64,000 bases of DNA from Halocatena halophila (lineage in GTDB: Archaea; Halobacteriota; Halobacteria; Halobacteriales; Haloarculaceae). The position numbers and the translations under genes were made by a program. Shown piece by piece: positions 44,008 to 53,350 of this stretch; the stretch's first letter is position 1, and every line of letters starts with the position of its first letter. The stretch spans positions 1,426,001 through 1,490,000 of the forward strand of contig CP071306.1 in NCBI GenBank assembly GCA_027563145.1, in the 5' to 3' direction. Under the pieces are notes generated by a model. It had not been told where the DNA came from and made no database searches. It saw nothing but the letters and a program-made list of their open reading frames with translations.

Positions 44008-45207
44008 TCACACCGTATCCGTTGCCAGCGTCTCGACGGTTCCCTGTGAGAGTCGGCGACCCCAGAGCACCACCACAGCTCCCACGAGGACTCCGAGCCC
44101 ACCAGCGAGCGAAAACGTCGTGGCGTAGCCGAGCCGCTCGATCAGCGGTTGGCTCACCAGCGGCGTGCTGAACTGCCCCAGATACAGCGTCATTGTGACG
44201 CCACTCATTGCCCGTCCGCGAATTCGTTCGGGAGCCAGCCGGGCGATCCAGAGATTGGCCGTCGGGAGCATCAGCCCCCATCCAAGGCCGGCAACGACCA
44301 GTCCGGTGAGAATAACGGCGATGCTGGAGGACTCCCCGATGATGAGATAGCCAGTACCCATCAGTCCGAACACCGAGACAAATAATCCAGTCGGACCAAC
44401 CCGGCGTTTGATCCAGCTCACCCTGAGCGCGACGACCATAGCGACGAGGTTGTACGATCCAATGAGGAGTCCCGACCCGGTGGCCGTCATCGCGCCAGCG
44501 CCCTGGAGATAGAACGGTAACTGCACCGTGAGCAAATAGAAAACGGTTGCACAGAGATACGTGAGCAGATACACCCCACTCAGCAGCCCCACCGGTGTGG
44601 ACTCTAGCAGATCAAATGAGAGTGCATCCGAACTCGATGTCGTCTCCGGTTCGTCGATGATGACGAACACGAGTGGAACGAGCACGATAGCGGCCCCATA
44701 CACCAAAAACGGAACCCGCCAGCCCAGCGCCGCAAGCGAGCCCCCACCCGCGAGCGAGAGAAAGCCGGTGATGTTGAACGTCGCTCCCTGCCAGCCGAGC
44801 ACCGTATCGCGCCGGTCACCGCTGAAGTAATCCGCGATGAGCGTCGTCGTTGCCACCGTCAGCGCTCCAACACCGACGCCCTGAATCGCCCGAACAACCA
44901 GAAGATGCCACAGTTCCGTTCCCAGATAGCCAGCCGTTCCCCCAGCGGCGTACACCACGATTGCGCCACAGAGCACCGACCGCCGGCCAAGCCGATCGAC
45001 CAGGGTTCCAGCAATCGGTGCAGAGACGACGATCAGCGCGGCCGGCAACGTCAGCACCAACCGCGACAACGTCGCCACGTTTGGCGTCGCATGAAACGTC
45101 GATTCGATCGCCGGCAACGCTGGCGACAGCAGCGTCGAACTGAGGACCGTGAGCGAACTGGCGAGCAACAACGACATCGTCACCCGACGAGTGGGCTGGT
45201 GGCTCAT
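44008..45207 (-). CDS. MFS transporter
   Basis: 399-aa major facilitator permease with 12 predicted hydrophobic segments. Motif A GTLVDRLGRRSVLCG between TM2 and TM3, and a related RIRGRAMSGVTMTLYLGQF in the second half. Intact paralogue of the frameshifted gene at 1864-3076. Divergent from an HTH_10 regulator. Substrate unknown. Confidence 0.9.
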   Translation of the reverse strand: MSHQPTRRVTMSLLLASSLTVLSSTLLSPALPAIESTFHATPNVATLSRLVLTLPAALIVVSAPIAGTLVDRLGRRSVLCGAIVVYAAGGTAGYLGTELWHLLVVRAIQGVGVGALTVATTTLIADYFSGDRRDTVLGWQGATFNITGFLSLAGGGSLAALGWRVPFLVYGAAIVLVPLVFVIIDEPETTSSSDALSFDLLESTPVGLLSGVYLLTYLCATVFYLLTVQLPFYLQGAGAMTATGSGLLIGSYNLVAMVVALRVSWIKRRVGPTGLFVSVFGLMGTGYLIIGESSSIAVILTGLVVAGLGWGLMLPTANLWIARLAPERIRGRAMSGVTMTLYLGQFSTPLVSQPLIERLGYATTFSLAGGLGVLVGAVVVLWGRRLSQGTVETLATDTV

Positions 45208-45393
45208 GCGTGGATCGCTCCCCCAATGTGTGACCGTAAGTGATAGTCCATACCAAACTGTCTTGCTGGAGAGCAGTATATAACAGCGTGTAGATGATTA
45301 CACGTTTATCATATGGTGGAAATAGCGCTGCAGAATGGCACTAGCGAACAGCCGAGGATAAGCTAGTTGTGGCAGTGTCCTCGAAGAGGACCA

Positions 45394-46032
45394 ATGGCTC
45401 GTGTGGAAATTCGTATCGACGGGCGTCCAGTCGAGGACTGGCTTGCCGGTCTCTCCGAGTCGATGGCGAACGCCCAGTTCACGCTGCTTGCCAGCCAGGA
45501 TTCCGGCGATACGCTCAGGGAGATCATCGACGTTCGAACCGAGTCGCCGGCGACGATCGTCGAGCGACTCTGTGCAGATGCACACGTCACGTCGCATGAT
45601 GTCCTTCACCGGGAGCGACGGCGGTTGCTAGTGCAGTTTCAGATTCCAATCTCGGAGACGTACGCCGTTCTCAGACGGGCCGGCATCCCACCACATTATC
45701 CAGTCCATCTTGAGGCCGGCTGGTACACCCACGAGTTCAGTGCTGACCAGGACCGGATCGACGAGTATGTAGCTGGCCTCAGGGAGGCGAACATTCCGTT
45801 TGAGGTGCTCTCGGTCAGGGATTCACCTGAACAGGCGACGGTGCTCACCGATCGACAGCAGGAGTTTCTCGCAGTAGCGATCGAGCACGGATTCTACGAA
45901 ACGCCACGGGAGTGTACGCTCACTGAGCTCGCCGAGGCGTTGGAGATCAACGCCTCCGCGCTGAGTCGGCTGCGCCATCGGACCGAAAGCCGGCTCGTTC
46001 ACGCGTTCATGGCGTCCGGTGGCGGCTCCTGA
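45394..46032 (+). CDS. HTH_10 (bacterio-opsin activator-type) transcription regulator
   Basis: 212-aa paralogue of the regulator at 3694. The C-terminal domain LTDRQQEFLAVAIEHGFYETP with RECTLTELAEALEI is diagnostic of HTH_10. Start at ATG 45394 (MARVEIRID), matching the paralogue. It reads divergently from the MFS gene, the arrangement also seen at 2-4 kb. Confidence 0.87.
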   Translation: MARVEIRIDGRPVEDWLAGLSESMANAQFTLLASQDSGDTLREIIDVRTESPATIVERLCADAHVTSHDVLHRERRRLLVQFQIPISETYAVLRRAGIPPHYPVHLEAGWYTHEFSADQDRIDEYVAGLREANIPFEVLSVRDSPEQATVLTDRQQEFLAVAIEHGFYETPRECTLTELAEALEINASALSRLRHRTESRLVHAFMASGGGS

Positions 46033-46052
46033 GCGAATCTAACTCGCGTGAT

Positions 46053-46706
46053 TTATGCCTCTTCGATTTCGTCGTATCTCAGCGTCGCCGTCAGTTGCAT
46101 TGTGTGGGTTCCATACACCAGCTTTGGAACCGGAACTTCGGCCGTAACATCGAGGAGCGGCGTTCGGGCGGTCACATCCGCTGGTCGTTCGAACGTGGTC
46201 GCGAAGGTGTAGGAGGTCGTGCTTTTCTGGCCAGACCGCAGACGCACACGCCAGAAGCTGGTCGTCTCCGTGTGGTCTTCATTCAACAGCGCCGTGTGGG
46301 AGTCTCTCTCGTCGGTGGGAACGACCGTCGAGCGCCGCGTTGGATTCGGTGGAACGCGATCCAGTTCGCCCAGCAGGGTGTGTTTCAGATCGACCCCTGC
46401 GTGTCCCTTTCCAGACGAACAGCCAGAACGACCGGTGATCACCCGCACTTCTGTGGTGCACGCCAGTAATCGTTGGTCGCCACGGTCATACTCCTGGACA
46501 CGAGTTTCGACTCCCAGATTTCCGTAGGGACAGTCCTCGGACGATCGTCTGACGAATGCAGCCGTGGGCGCAACGCTTGCGGGCAGACGCTGGATGGAGC
46601 CTCCAAAATTCGCTGGCGTTCCAGCGCCGTTGCTCGTGAGTGCGCTCCCAACGAGTCCCCCAGCCGCGAAGCAGCCGAGCTGTAACACACGGCGACGCGT
46701 TGGCAT
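46053..46706 (-). CDS. Tat-exported protein of unknown function
   Basis: 217 aa. Twin-Arg type N-terminus MPTRRRVLQLGCFAAGGLVG implies export. The body is beta-rich with several cysteines (SEDCPYG, LLACTTEV, GRSGCSSGKG), compatible with disulfides outside the cell. No family recognised. Convergent with the HTH_10 regulator. Confidence 0.7.
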   Translation of the reverse strand: MPTRRRVLQLGCFAAGGLVGSALTSNGAGTPANFGGSIQRLPASVAPTAAFVRRSSEDCPYGNLGVETRVQEYDRGDQRLLACTTEVRVITGRSGCSSGKGHAGVDLKHTLLGELDRVPPNPTRRSTVVPTDERDSHTALLNEDHTETTSFWRVRLRSGQKSTTSYTFATTFERPADVTARTPLLDVTAEVPVPKLVYGTHTMQLTATLRYDEIEEA

Positions 46707-46822
46707 ACTCGTTCGGTGTGCTATCTCCTGAAGTGTTTTTTGGATATTAGCTTGGAAGCTGGTGGATCACCGCAGCGATAATCTGTAATCTGAACAGTCT
46801 TTCACAATTATTCCTACATAAC

Positions 46823-46992
46823 TTTATAAGCAATCGGGAAGGCAATGCAACACGAGGGTACAGCTGCGCCACGGGGCGTTGCGCGTTCGTGTTGAATGTG
46901 CCGGGTGGTTAGGTCACCCGACGCTGGGCTCTCACGAGATGCGATTGCCCATGCCATGGGAGAACACACGCGACCGTAATTGTACCGACTCG
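46823..46992 (+). promoter_or_regulatory. Module copy 3 promoter and structured leader
   Basis: TATA box TTTATAA (46823-46829). Stem CAACACGA (46848-46855) with TCGTGTTG (46887-46894); hairpin CGGGTG (46902-46907) with CACCCG (46915-46920); GGCAAT (46841-46846) can pair with ATTGCC (46944-46949) to close the whole. The leader is intact although the protein gene downstream is decayed. Confidence 0.6.
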
Positions 46993-47088
46993 ATGAACGT
47001 CTATAGCCACAGCTGTGTCGTCTGTCGCCGCCAGCTTCGTGGCCACCGTGATCATCATCTTGGCTGTCCGCTGTGGGGGCGACGATGA
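46993..47088 (+). CDS. Small zinc-finger protein, module copy 3
   Basis: 31 residues from ATG 46993: MNVYSHSCVVCRRQLRGHRD followed by HHLGCPLWGRR. This copy shows ATG at the proposed short-form start. C-x2-C-x9-H-x3-C is conserved. Stop overlaps the start of the decayed module gene (ATGA). Confidence 0.6.
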   Translation: MNVYSHSCVVCRRQLRGHRDHHLGCPLWGRR

Positions 47089-47548
47089 CGCTTCCCCTAT
47101 TTTTGTTCAGAGACGAGGATCGTAACTGCGTGAACCCCTCGACGGTCGATTCACGATCTGAGCTCTCGGAGGCCGAGCTCTATCACGTGGTGGACATCGG
47201 CACCAGAACCTGGTGTCGGCCCTGTCAATCGACGGGCTGTCCACACGCCACCAGAATCGAACAGATCCTCACAATGGCCGATCTCGCAAGCGAGCGGACT
47301 AGCTACGAGCACTGCCCGGAATCGAGCGAATCACGCGCTATCACGCCACCGGCGAGATTCATCAGCTCACCTTCCCCACTGAAGATCCAAAATCACCACT
47401 CGAACGGATCGACCGGCCGGGCTGTGCGAGTGCGGCTGATGGACTGATCGAGCTTCTCGATTCCTATGGGCGCTATCGCAGCCTTGGTTGCCCAACCGGG
47501 CTCGAGGATCAACATCCCGCCGTTGGGCGGATTACGACCGACAACTAG
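47085..47548 (+). pseudogene. Module protein copy 3, decayed
   Basis: Starts normally (MTLPLFLFRDEDRN, WCRPCQST). It then has a one-base loss near 47312 (after YEH), so the frame shifts. About 40 bases later (near 47355) 66 bp are missing relative to copy 2, between short GGCGA repeats. The remaining sequence returns to homology with QLTFPTEDPKSPLERIDRPG and ends DQHPAVGRITT at 47548 in the shifted frame. Confidence 0.75.
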
Positions 47549-47569
47549 GACGGAAAGACCGACAGCAGC

Positions 47570-48337
47570 CTACGGACGATACATAACCGTCCCCTCCCAG
47601 CGACCGTAGAGATCGTCCGATTTCTTGTCCGGATCGAACAGCAACACGGTCACCGCCAGCTGGCCGGATTCGAACTGCTTGAGCGCCCCGGTTGGAATGT
47701 CGATATTGTAGGTGACGTCTGGGATGTCATCGAGTTCTCTGGTACGAGCGACGAGCACGCCATCGAGCTTCACCGCGAACGTTGGCTCACCCGGCTCGTC
47801 CGGCGAGGGATCGACATCCTCCATTACAGTGTTTCCATGCACGCGAATGTCGAAATCTGCGTAGCCGTCGCCGTTCTCGACCGTGTTGATGAACTCCACA
47901 TCATCGATCCGGTCGTCGTATTTCGGATCGGGATTGTTGATCGGCTCTGGCGCTTCCCACGATTCGTCCGGTACAGATGGTCCATCAGATTGTGTCGACG
48001 ACGGCATGTCCGTGGCCGTGTCAGTTGCCGTCGCATCTTCGGGCGTCGTCACATCTGCAGGCGTCGTTGAGTCTGCAGGCGTCGATGTCGGCGTCGGTTT
48101 CTCGCCACCACCGGATGAACCACCACTGTCTGAATCACCATCACCCGAGCCGCCACCACCTGACGACTGTCCACCACCGCTCGAACCGTCATCACCGGAG
48201 TGTTGACCACCACTCCCACCAGTATCGCTCGATGCACCGATCTCCCGATAGAGATCCGTACATCCCGCAAATACGCTCACTACACCTGCTGAAACCACAC
48301 CAAGCAACGTCCGTCGAGAACAATATTGGTCTGTCAT
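47570..48337 (-). CDS. Tat lipoprotein with Gly/Ser-rich linker, paralogue 1
   Basis: 255 aa from ATG 48337 (MTDQYCSRR). Twin-Arg-like signal with lipobox FAGC, a Gly/Ser linker, a Thr/Pro-rich linker, then a C-terminal beta domain of about 115 residues starting near WEAPEPINNPDPKYDDRI. The domain is shared with the gene at 48510. Function unknown; cell-surface location predicted. Confidence 0.75.
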   Translation of the reverse strand: MTDQYCSRRTLLGVVSAGVVSVFAGCTDLYREIGASSDTGGSGGQHSGDDGSSGGGQSSGGGGSGDGDSDSGGSSGGGEKPTPTSTPADSTTPADVTTPEDATATDTATDMPSSTQSDGPSVPDESWEAPEPINNPDPKYDDRIDDVEFINTVENGDGYADFDIRVHGNTVMEDVDPSPDEPGEPTFAVKLDGVLVARTRELDDIPDVTYNIDIPTGALKQFESGQLAVTVLLFDPDKKSDDLYGRWEGTVMYRP

Positions 48338-48509
48338 ACACTGATCGCTCAATCGCGAAAATCGAACGGAGCGATTCCCGTTCGTTACCAGTTACATGTG
48401 ATACTGATAGTATTATAATCCGATCGCTTTCGATCCCCGCAGGCAGTGCTCCAGGAGAGACTCCAGGTATTGCGTATTCAGCGGTTTGTTTGATAAAAAC
48501 GTTGGGCGC

Positions 48510-49169
48510 TCAGGGCTGATAGGTGACGGTTCCAGTCCATCTGCCGAACAGATCGTCACGCGATTTATCCGCCTCTAGCAGTAGGATTTTGACCTCTAGC
48601 TCGCCAGCATCAAACTGCTCAAGCGCCCCCGTGGGGATGTCGAGTTCCCAGGAGCCCTGTTTTCGATAGGCCACAGTGTCCGACCGCGTCACGAGAACGT
48701 CATTGATCTTCACGGCGAAATACGGCTCGCCCGGTTCATCCGGTTCGGGATCAACATCCTTCATCCAGCTGTTGGCACCAACCTGTACGTCGAAATCTGC
48801 GTAGCCATCGCCATTTTCGATCGTGTTGATGATGTCAACGTCGTTAATCCGATCGTCGAAATCACCCTCATCGATCGGACCGTTGATCGGTTCGGGCTCT
48901 TCCCATGGCTCATCCGGTACCGATGGGTCTGAGCCGCCATTGCCACCATCATTGGAGCCATCACCACCGCCGTTGTTGGAACCACCACCATCATTTCCAC
49001 CGGAACCACCATTGTCACCCTGGCCCTCCCCTCCTGAGGAAGCGTCGTCCGAGTCGCCCGTGCTTGCACCGATATCGCGGTAGATGTCCGTGCAGCCGGC
49101 AAGCGAACTCCCGATTCCAATGGACGCAATACCAACAACCGCCCGTCGTGTGTATTGTTTGTCAGTCAT
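48510..49169 (-). CDS. Tat lipoprotein with Gly/Ser/Asn-rich linker, paralogue 2
   Basis: 219 aa. Starts MTDKQYTRRAVVGIASIGIG with lipobox LAGC. Gly/Asn/Ser linker, then the same C-terminal domain as its neighbour: WEEPEPINGPIDEGDFDDRI, then NTIENGDGYADFDVQV. Both domains end with a RWTGTVTYQP-like strand. Tandem duplication; linker length and composition differ. Confidence 0.78.
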   Translation of the reverse strand: MTDKQYTRRAVVGIASIGIGSSLAGCTDIYRDIGASTGDSDDASSGGEGQGDNGGSGGNDGGGSNNGGGDGSNDGGNGGSDPSVPDEPWEEPEPINGPIDEGDFDDRINDVDIINTIENGDGYADFDVQVGANSWMKDVDPEPDEPGEPYFAVKINDVLVTRSDTVAYRKQGSWELDIPTGALEQFDAGELEVKILLLEADKSRDDLFGRWTGTVTYQP

Positions 49170-49757
49170 AGAACGTTCGGTGTGTCGATGTATCGAACGA
49201 GTAGTGCGACACGCTCGTCCGTTAGGAAAACATCTCCGGAGATAAGTTATACGAAATCAAGGAGAAGACCTGCCCCTTCGCCAGAAATGCTTTGCATTTC
49301 TGGCTGATCAGCAGAACTTCGTTCAGCCACTTCGCCAGAAACGCTTCGTGTTTCTGGTTAGTAGCCAGACGTAGTCTGGCGACACAGTCCAGAGTTTACC
49401 TTCATGACTTGTTCTGTGGATTCTCACCGAGGGAACAAGTGGTAGACTGCAAACCCTAATATCCCAACGCTGAGCAAACCGAAGGTTTGCGAGGTTCACA
49501 AATCCTCAATTCGCTTGACTCGAGTTTCCCGCACCAGAATGCGCAGGGTAATATCAACACACCCATCATATTCATTTCTCCAAAGAGACATAACGTTCTA
49601 TTGGTAGCCACTCGAGTCACAGTTTGTATCGTGTACGGCTACTTTCGTGGGCCCTCATTCCATCTGTATCTATCCCAGTAATATTTATTTTTTAATATAT
49701 TGTACTAATTTTAGCCTTGGTAATCGATATTAATTAGTCGTGGATTTTAGTACAATA
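49170..49757. other. Intergenic region rich in short-loop palindromes
   Basis: About 590 bp without a supported gene. It holds the palindrome cluster listed separately and, at the right end, an A+T-rich promoter region (TTATTTTTTAATATATTG near 49685) for the following exported protein. Confidence 0.6.
49280..49490. repeat. Cluster of palindromes with three-base loops
   Basis: Four perfect or near-perfect hairpins: GCCAGAAATGC-TTT-GCATTTCTGGC (49280-49304); CCAGAAACGC-TTC-GTGTTTCTGG (49335-49357); GCCAGAC-GTA-GTCTGGC (49364-49380); GCAAACC-GAA-GGTTTGC (49474-49490). The first two are homologous with covarying changes (T-A to C-G, G-C to G-T), so pairing is being maintained. Confidence 0.6.
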
Positions 49758-50615
49758 ATGCAGGTGTTGGGACTATCGAGTCGATCGAGTCGGCGATCGT
49801 TTATGAAAGCAATCAGTACAGGCGTTATCGGGCTCTGTACCGCTGGGAAGGGAGCTGCTACGCGGACAAAGCCTAGCGTGGTGCTCCGAAAAGGAACAAA
49901 ACAGGCGACACCAATTTTTCAAAACTCCGCGAGGGAACCAGGACCGACCGCGTTGATCATCGGTGGTGTCCACGGCAATGAACGCGCCGGGTATCTCGCA
50001 GCCGAACGACTCGCTCGCTGGAAGCCGACTCGGGGCGAGACGATCGTTGTCCCCCGAGCTAACACAGTTGCGGTCGCAAACGAGACACGAGAGGCAAACG
50101 GCGATCTGAACCGCCAATTTCCAATCGGCGAACGCCCGACAACGCCGTTAGCACGAGCACTCTGGGGGCTCATCGAGCGATCACAGCCCGACGTGATCAT
50201 CGATCTCCACGAATCGTCCGGACGCTATATCGACGGCAAGCTCGGCCAGTCGATCGCATATCCGCCATTCGAAGGGGTTCGATCGAGAGTCAGTCAACTC
50301 GTCAGTCGCCAGAACCGATCGATCGATCGGGCCGAAAATCGGTTCCATCCACGGTCACTCCCCAGACCGAGCGAGCGCCCATCCGGTGTGCTTGTAAAAC
50401 GGGCCGCCTTCGAGCAGCGGATTCCCGCGTTTCTCATCGAAACGTACAGCGAACTCGAGCTCACAGACCGGCAGCGATACCACGAATCGCTCACGAAAGG
50501 GGTGATTCAGGAACTGTCCACCAGACGAGGGCCACACGATGGCATCCCCACGAACAACGGGTGGTCGCCGTACGATAGCCGACGGATGAGCACGCTGATC
50601 GACCAGCTCCCCTAA
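49758..50615 (+). CDS. Exported aspartoacylase/succinylglutamate desuccinylase-like protein
   Basis: 285-aa zinc carboxypeptidase-fold enzyme. Tat-like signal SRRSFMKAIST. Metal site GGVHGNERAG (His and Glu) and IDLHESSG (second His region). ANGDLNRQFP is the Asn-Arg substrate loop of the AstE/AspA group. Start at ATG 49758 in preference to GTG 49740. Paralogue at 58681. Substrate unknown. Confidence 0.8.
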   Translation: MQVLGLSSRSSRRSFMKAISTGVIGLCTAGKGAATRTKPSVVLRKGTKQATPIFQNSAREPGPTALIIGGVHGNERAGYLAAERLARWKPTRGETIVVPRANTVAVANETREANGDLNRQFPIGERPTTPLARALWGLIERSQPDVIIDLHESSGRYIDGKLGQSIAYPPFEGVRSRVSQLVSRQNRSIDRAENRFHPRSLPRPSERPSGVLVKRAAFEQRIPAFLIETYSELELTDRQRYHESLTKGVIQELSTRRGPHDGIPTNNGWSPYDSRRMSTLIDQLP

Positions 50616-50670
50616 TCCATCGGCGGAAAAACAGCGCAACCACCTTGTACGAGCACCGTGAGATCCGACT

Positions 50671-51258
50671 ATGAGCGATCGGAACGCAGCAATTTCGCGG
50701 TCTACTTCAGAAACCGAGATCGACCTGACGCTCGATCTCGACGGGAACGGTGATGCGACCGTCGATACGGGAATCGGATTTTTCGATCACATGCTCGCGT
50801 CGTTCGCCAAACACGGACTGTTCGATCTCACTGTCCGTGTAGAGGGCGATCTGGAGGTCGACGACCACCACACGATCGAGGATGTTGGAATCGCCCTTGG
50901 TTCGGCTATCGATACGGCGCTCGACGACCGACGTGGAATCAACCGGTTTGCAGACCGACGAATTCCCCTGGACGAAGCCGTCGCATCGGTCGTGGTCGAT
51001 CTGAGCGGGCGTCCACTGTGTGCGTTCGAGGGAACGTTCTCCCAGGAGCAGGTTGGTGAGATGACGAGCCAGCTGGCTGCCCACTGGCTGCGGTCGGTCG
51101 CAATGAATGGCGGGTTCACGGTCCACGCAGACGTTACAGGCGAGAACGCCCACCACGAGATCGAAGCGCTGTTCAAGTGCGTTGCCCGCACGCTCGACGA
51201 CGCCACGCGGATCGATGACCGTCGGTCTGATACGCCATCGACGAAGGGAGCGCTCTGA
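50671..51258 (+). CDS. hisB: Imidazoleglycerol-phosphate dehydratase
   Basis: Histidine synthesis enzyme of 195 aa. Metal-binding motifs [14 protein letters not shown] and [26 protein letters not shown] is also diagnostic. One base separates it from the ACT-domain regulator, forming a two-gene unit. Confidence 0.95.
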   Translation: MSDRNAAISRSTSETEIDLTLDLDGNGDATVDTGIGFFDHMLASFAKHGLFDLTVRVEGDLEVDDHHTIEDVGIALGSAIDTALDDRRGINRFADRRIPLDEAVASVVVDLSGRPLCAFEGTFSQEQVGEMTSQLAAHWLRSVAMNGGFTVHADVTGENAHHEIEALFKCVARTLDDATRIDDRRSDTPSTKGAL

Positions 51259-51259
51259 G

Positions 51260-51763
51260 ATGTTCGACGAGATCATGCAGAAATTCGAGAACAGTCCGAG
51301 CCAGCAGGCCGTCGTGCGGCTGTTGCTCGAACGAGGATTTTCTGTCAACGACGACGGGCGTGTTGTTTCGGGCGGAATCGAAATCCCAAACACCGGGATC
51401 GCCCGTGAAATCGACGTTGACCGGCGGGTTGTCGATGCAACAACCGACGAGCTGTTGGATGATGAAACGCTGCGACGGATTTTTCAGAACATCTCTGCCG
51501 TGCCGTCGCTCAAAGATCTCGCACCCGTGCTGGATCTGACGGTCCTCACTGTCTACGTCGATGATGCCAGCGAGTCGGGGATCGCAGCTGACATGATCGA
51601 CCACATTGCGAGCCACGACATCTCGATCAGACAGCTGTTTACCGAAGATCCGGAGTTTGCCGACATGCCCTCGTTGACCGTAATCATCGACACGCAGCTG
51701 CCAGGAGAGCTGCTCAACGAGTTACAGTCGCTCGAATTCGTCCGTCGAATCGAGATCGAGTAG
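51260..51763 (+). CDS. ACT-domain amino-acid-binding regulator
   Basis: 167 aa. N-terminal segment PSQQAVVRLLLERGFSVNDDGRV looks like a winged-helix DNA-binding region. The C-terminal half (LTVLTVYVDDASESGIAADM, then DMPSLTVIIDTQLPG) is an ACT fold that binds an amino acid. Position directly after hisB suggests regulation of amino-acid metabolism, perhaps by histidine. Confidence 0.8.
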   Translation: MFDEIMQKFENSPSQQAVVRLLLERGFSVNDDGRVVSGGIEIPNTGIAREIDVDRRVVDATTDELLDDETLRRIFQNISAVPSLKDLAPVLDLTVLTVYVDDASESGIAADMIDHIASHDISIRQLFTEDPEFADMPSLTVIIDTQLPGELLNELQSLEFVRRIEIE

Positions 51764-51764
51764 C

Positions 51765-52874
51765 TCAATCGAGATCCATCCCTTCGACGATTTCGAACTC
51801 TTCGTCGCCGTCGAACCGCGTCGGTGAAAACGGTCCAGACGGTGTGCCATCACAGATGGCCTCGGCGAGACGTTCACCCATCGCTGGCGCGCGCATAAAG
51901 CCATGTCCCTGCCAGCCAGCGCCAACGTAGACAGTGTCGGTGAGCGCACCAACGAGCGGATCGCCGTCAGGGGTGGCCGTACACAGCCCAGCCCATGACC
52001 GTTCTACAGGGAGCGTTCGATCGATCGCCGTTTCGAGATACCCATCGACGGCCGACAAAAACCAGTCGTCGGCCGCTCGGTCGTACGTCTCCGGATCGCG
52101 CTCGATCGGTTCGGTGCCATCACCAACGAATAACCCATCGCCGTTTGGACGGAGATAGTAGCCACCCGTTGCATCGAACAGCATCGGAACGTCGCCGTCG
52201 ATTGCGTCGGTGGTGAGCGCCTGGACGCGGTAGGGCTTGATCGGAACTGGCAGGCCGGCATCAGCCAGTAGCGAGGGCGTGTGTGCACCGGCCGTTACCA
52301 GTACCACATCGAATGATTCTCGGCCGGCCGGCGTGCTGACCGTCCCGTTGGGATCGATACCCACAGGCGTCTTCTCGAAAATCGTCGCACCACGGTCGGC
52401 CGCCAGCGACCCCATCGCACGCGTGTATGCACCCGGATCGGTGTAGCCGGCGTTTTCCACCCAGGCTGTGAGTGCAACGTCCTCAACGGCCAGCGTGTCA
52501 AAGCGCTCGCCCAGTGTTTCACCGTCGATCGTTGATACGGCCAGCCCGTTCGAACGCATCCGATCGACGCCATCACGAAGGGCATCACGCCCCTCGGTAT
52601 CTCCCGCACGGACGAGCCAGACATACGGACAGTCGGTGAATTCGATTCTGCCAGCTCCGTCGAGCTCTCGAAACCGCTCCATCGACCGGCTACCGAGACG
52701 GGCATCGAGCGGGTCAGTGTAGGCGTCATAACAGAGCCCAGCTGCCCGACCGCTGCTTGCAGCGTCGTCTCCGATCTCGGTCCGGTCGTACAGCGTCACT
52801 GAAACGCCGCGGTCGGCGAGTGCTGCAGCCGTGGTCGTGCCTACCGCACCGGCACCAACGATTGCAACTCTCAC
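51765..52874 (-). CDS. FAD-dependent oxidoreductase (DAO family)
   Basis: 369-aa flavoprotein of the D-amino acid/glycine oxidase family. FAD-binding N-terminus VAIVGAGAVGTTTAAALADRG; C-terminal GLCTATPDGDPLVG and VYVGAGWQGHGFMRAPAMG. Substrate amine unknown. The start overlaps the nob1 stop by four bases. Confidence 0.87.
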   Translation of the reverse strand: MRVAIVGAGAVGTTTAAALADRGVSVTLYDRTEIGDDAASSGRAAGLCYDAYTDPLDARLGSRSMERFRELDGAGRIEFTDCPYVWLVRAGDTEGRDALRDGVDRMRSNGLAVSTIDGETLGERFDTLAVEDVALTAWVENAGYTDPGAYTRAMGSLAADRGATIFEKTPVGIDPNGTVSTPAGRESFDVVLVTAGAHTPSLLADAGLPVPIKPYRVQALTTDAIDGDVPMLFDATGGYYLRPNGDGLFVGDGTEPIERDPETYDRAADDWFLSAVDGYLETAIDRTLPVERSWAGLCTATPDGDPLVGALTDTVYVGAGWQGHGFMRAPAMGERLAEAICDGTPSGPFSPTRFDGDEEFEIVEGMDLD

Positions 52875-53350
52875 GGTCGTTTTCTCGAAAGTTCGCTCCC
52901 ACAGATGGGACAGCGACCGGGGTTCTCATCGAACTCACGCCCACAGCCGACACACATGAACTGCCAGTCGCGCTCTTCGGTAATTCCCTCCTGGTCGATC
53001 CCATCGATGGCGATCGAGAGCCGTTCTGCGACGTTTTGCATGGCGTAATCGTCGGTAACAAGGGTACCATCAAGCTCGACAGCAGCGGCCAACAGCCGAA
53101 TGTCGGTCTCCGAAAGCGTGCCGAAATCACCCGTCTGGCGCGCCGTCCGCTCGACGTGCTCAATAGCAGCCTGTTCGGGCACGTGGACGTGCATCCCGCT
53201 GCCCTCCAGGGCATCGAACCGATAGCCGTTTTCGTCGGTAAGCTCTTCACGGACACGTGGAACAGTCGCTGTCCTGTCAGTCGTGTCGTACCCTTTAATG
53301 AACGCAGAAGCGTCGAGAACGTGCATTTCGTTATCGTCGGACGATGACAT
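52871..53350 (-). CDS. nob1: Nob1-family rRNA-processing endonuclease
   Basis: 159 aa. PIN domain MHVLDASAFIKGY with the catalytic Asp, VTDDYAMQNVA, and a C-terminal zinc ribbon CVGCGREF plus CPICGSEL. Cleaves the 3' end of pre-16S rRNA. A later ATG at 53326 (MHVLDAS) is an alternative start. The gene overlaps the upstream PRC-barrel gene by 20 bases. Confidence 0.9.
   Translation of the reverse strand: MSSSDDNEMHVLDASAFIKGYDTTDRTATVPRVREELTDENGYRFDALEGSGMHVHVPEQAAIEHVERTARQTGDFGTLSETDIRLLAAAVELDGTLVTDDYAMQNVAERLSIAIDGIDQEGITEERDWQFMCVGCGREFDENPGRCPICGSELSRKRP

Noticed and set aside
49487-49681. 64-codon plus-strand open frame
   Set aside because: Low-complexity, overlaps the palindrome region, no features.
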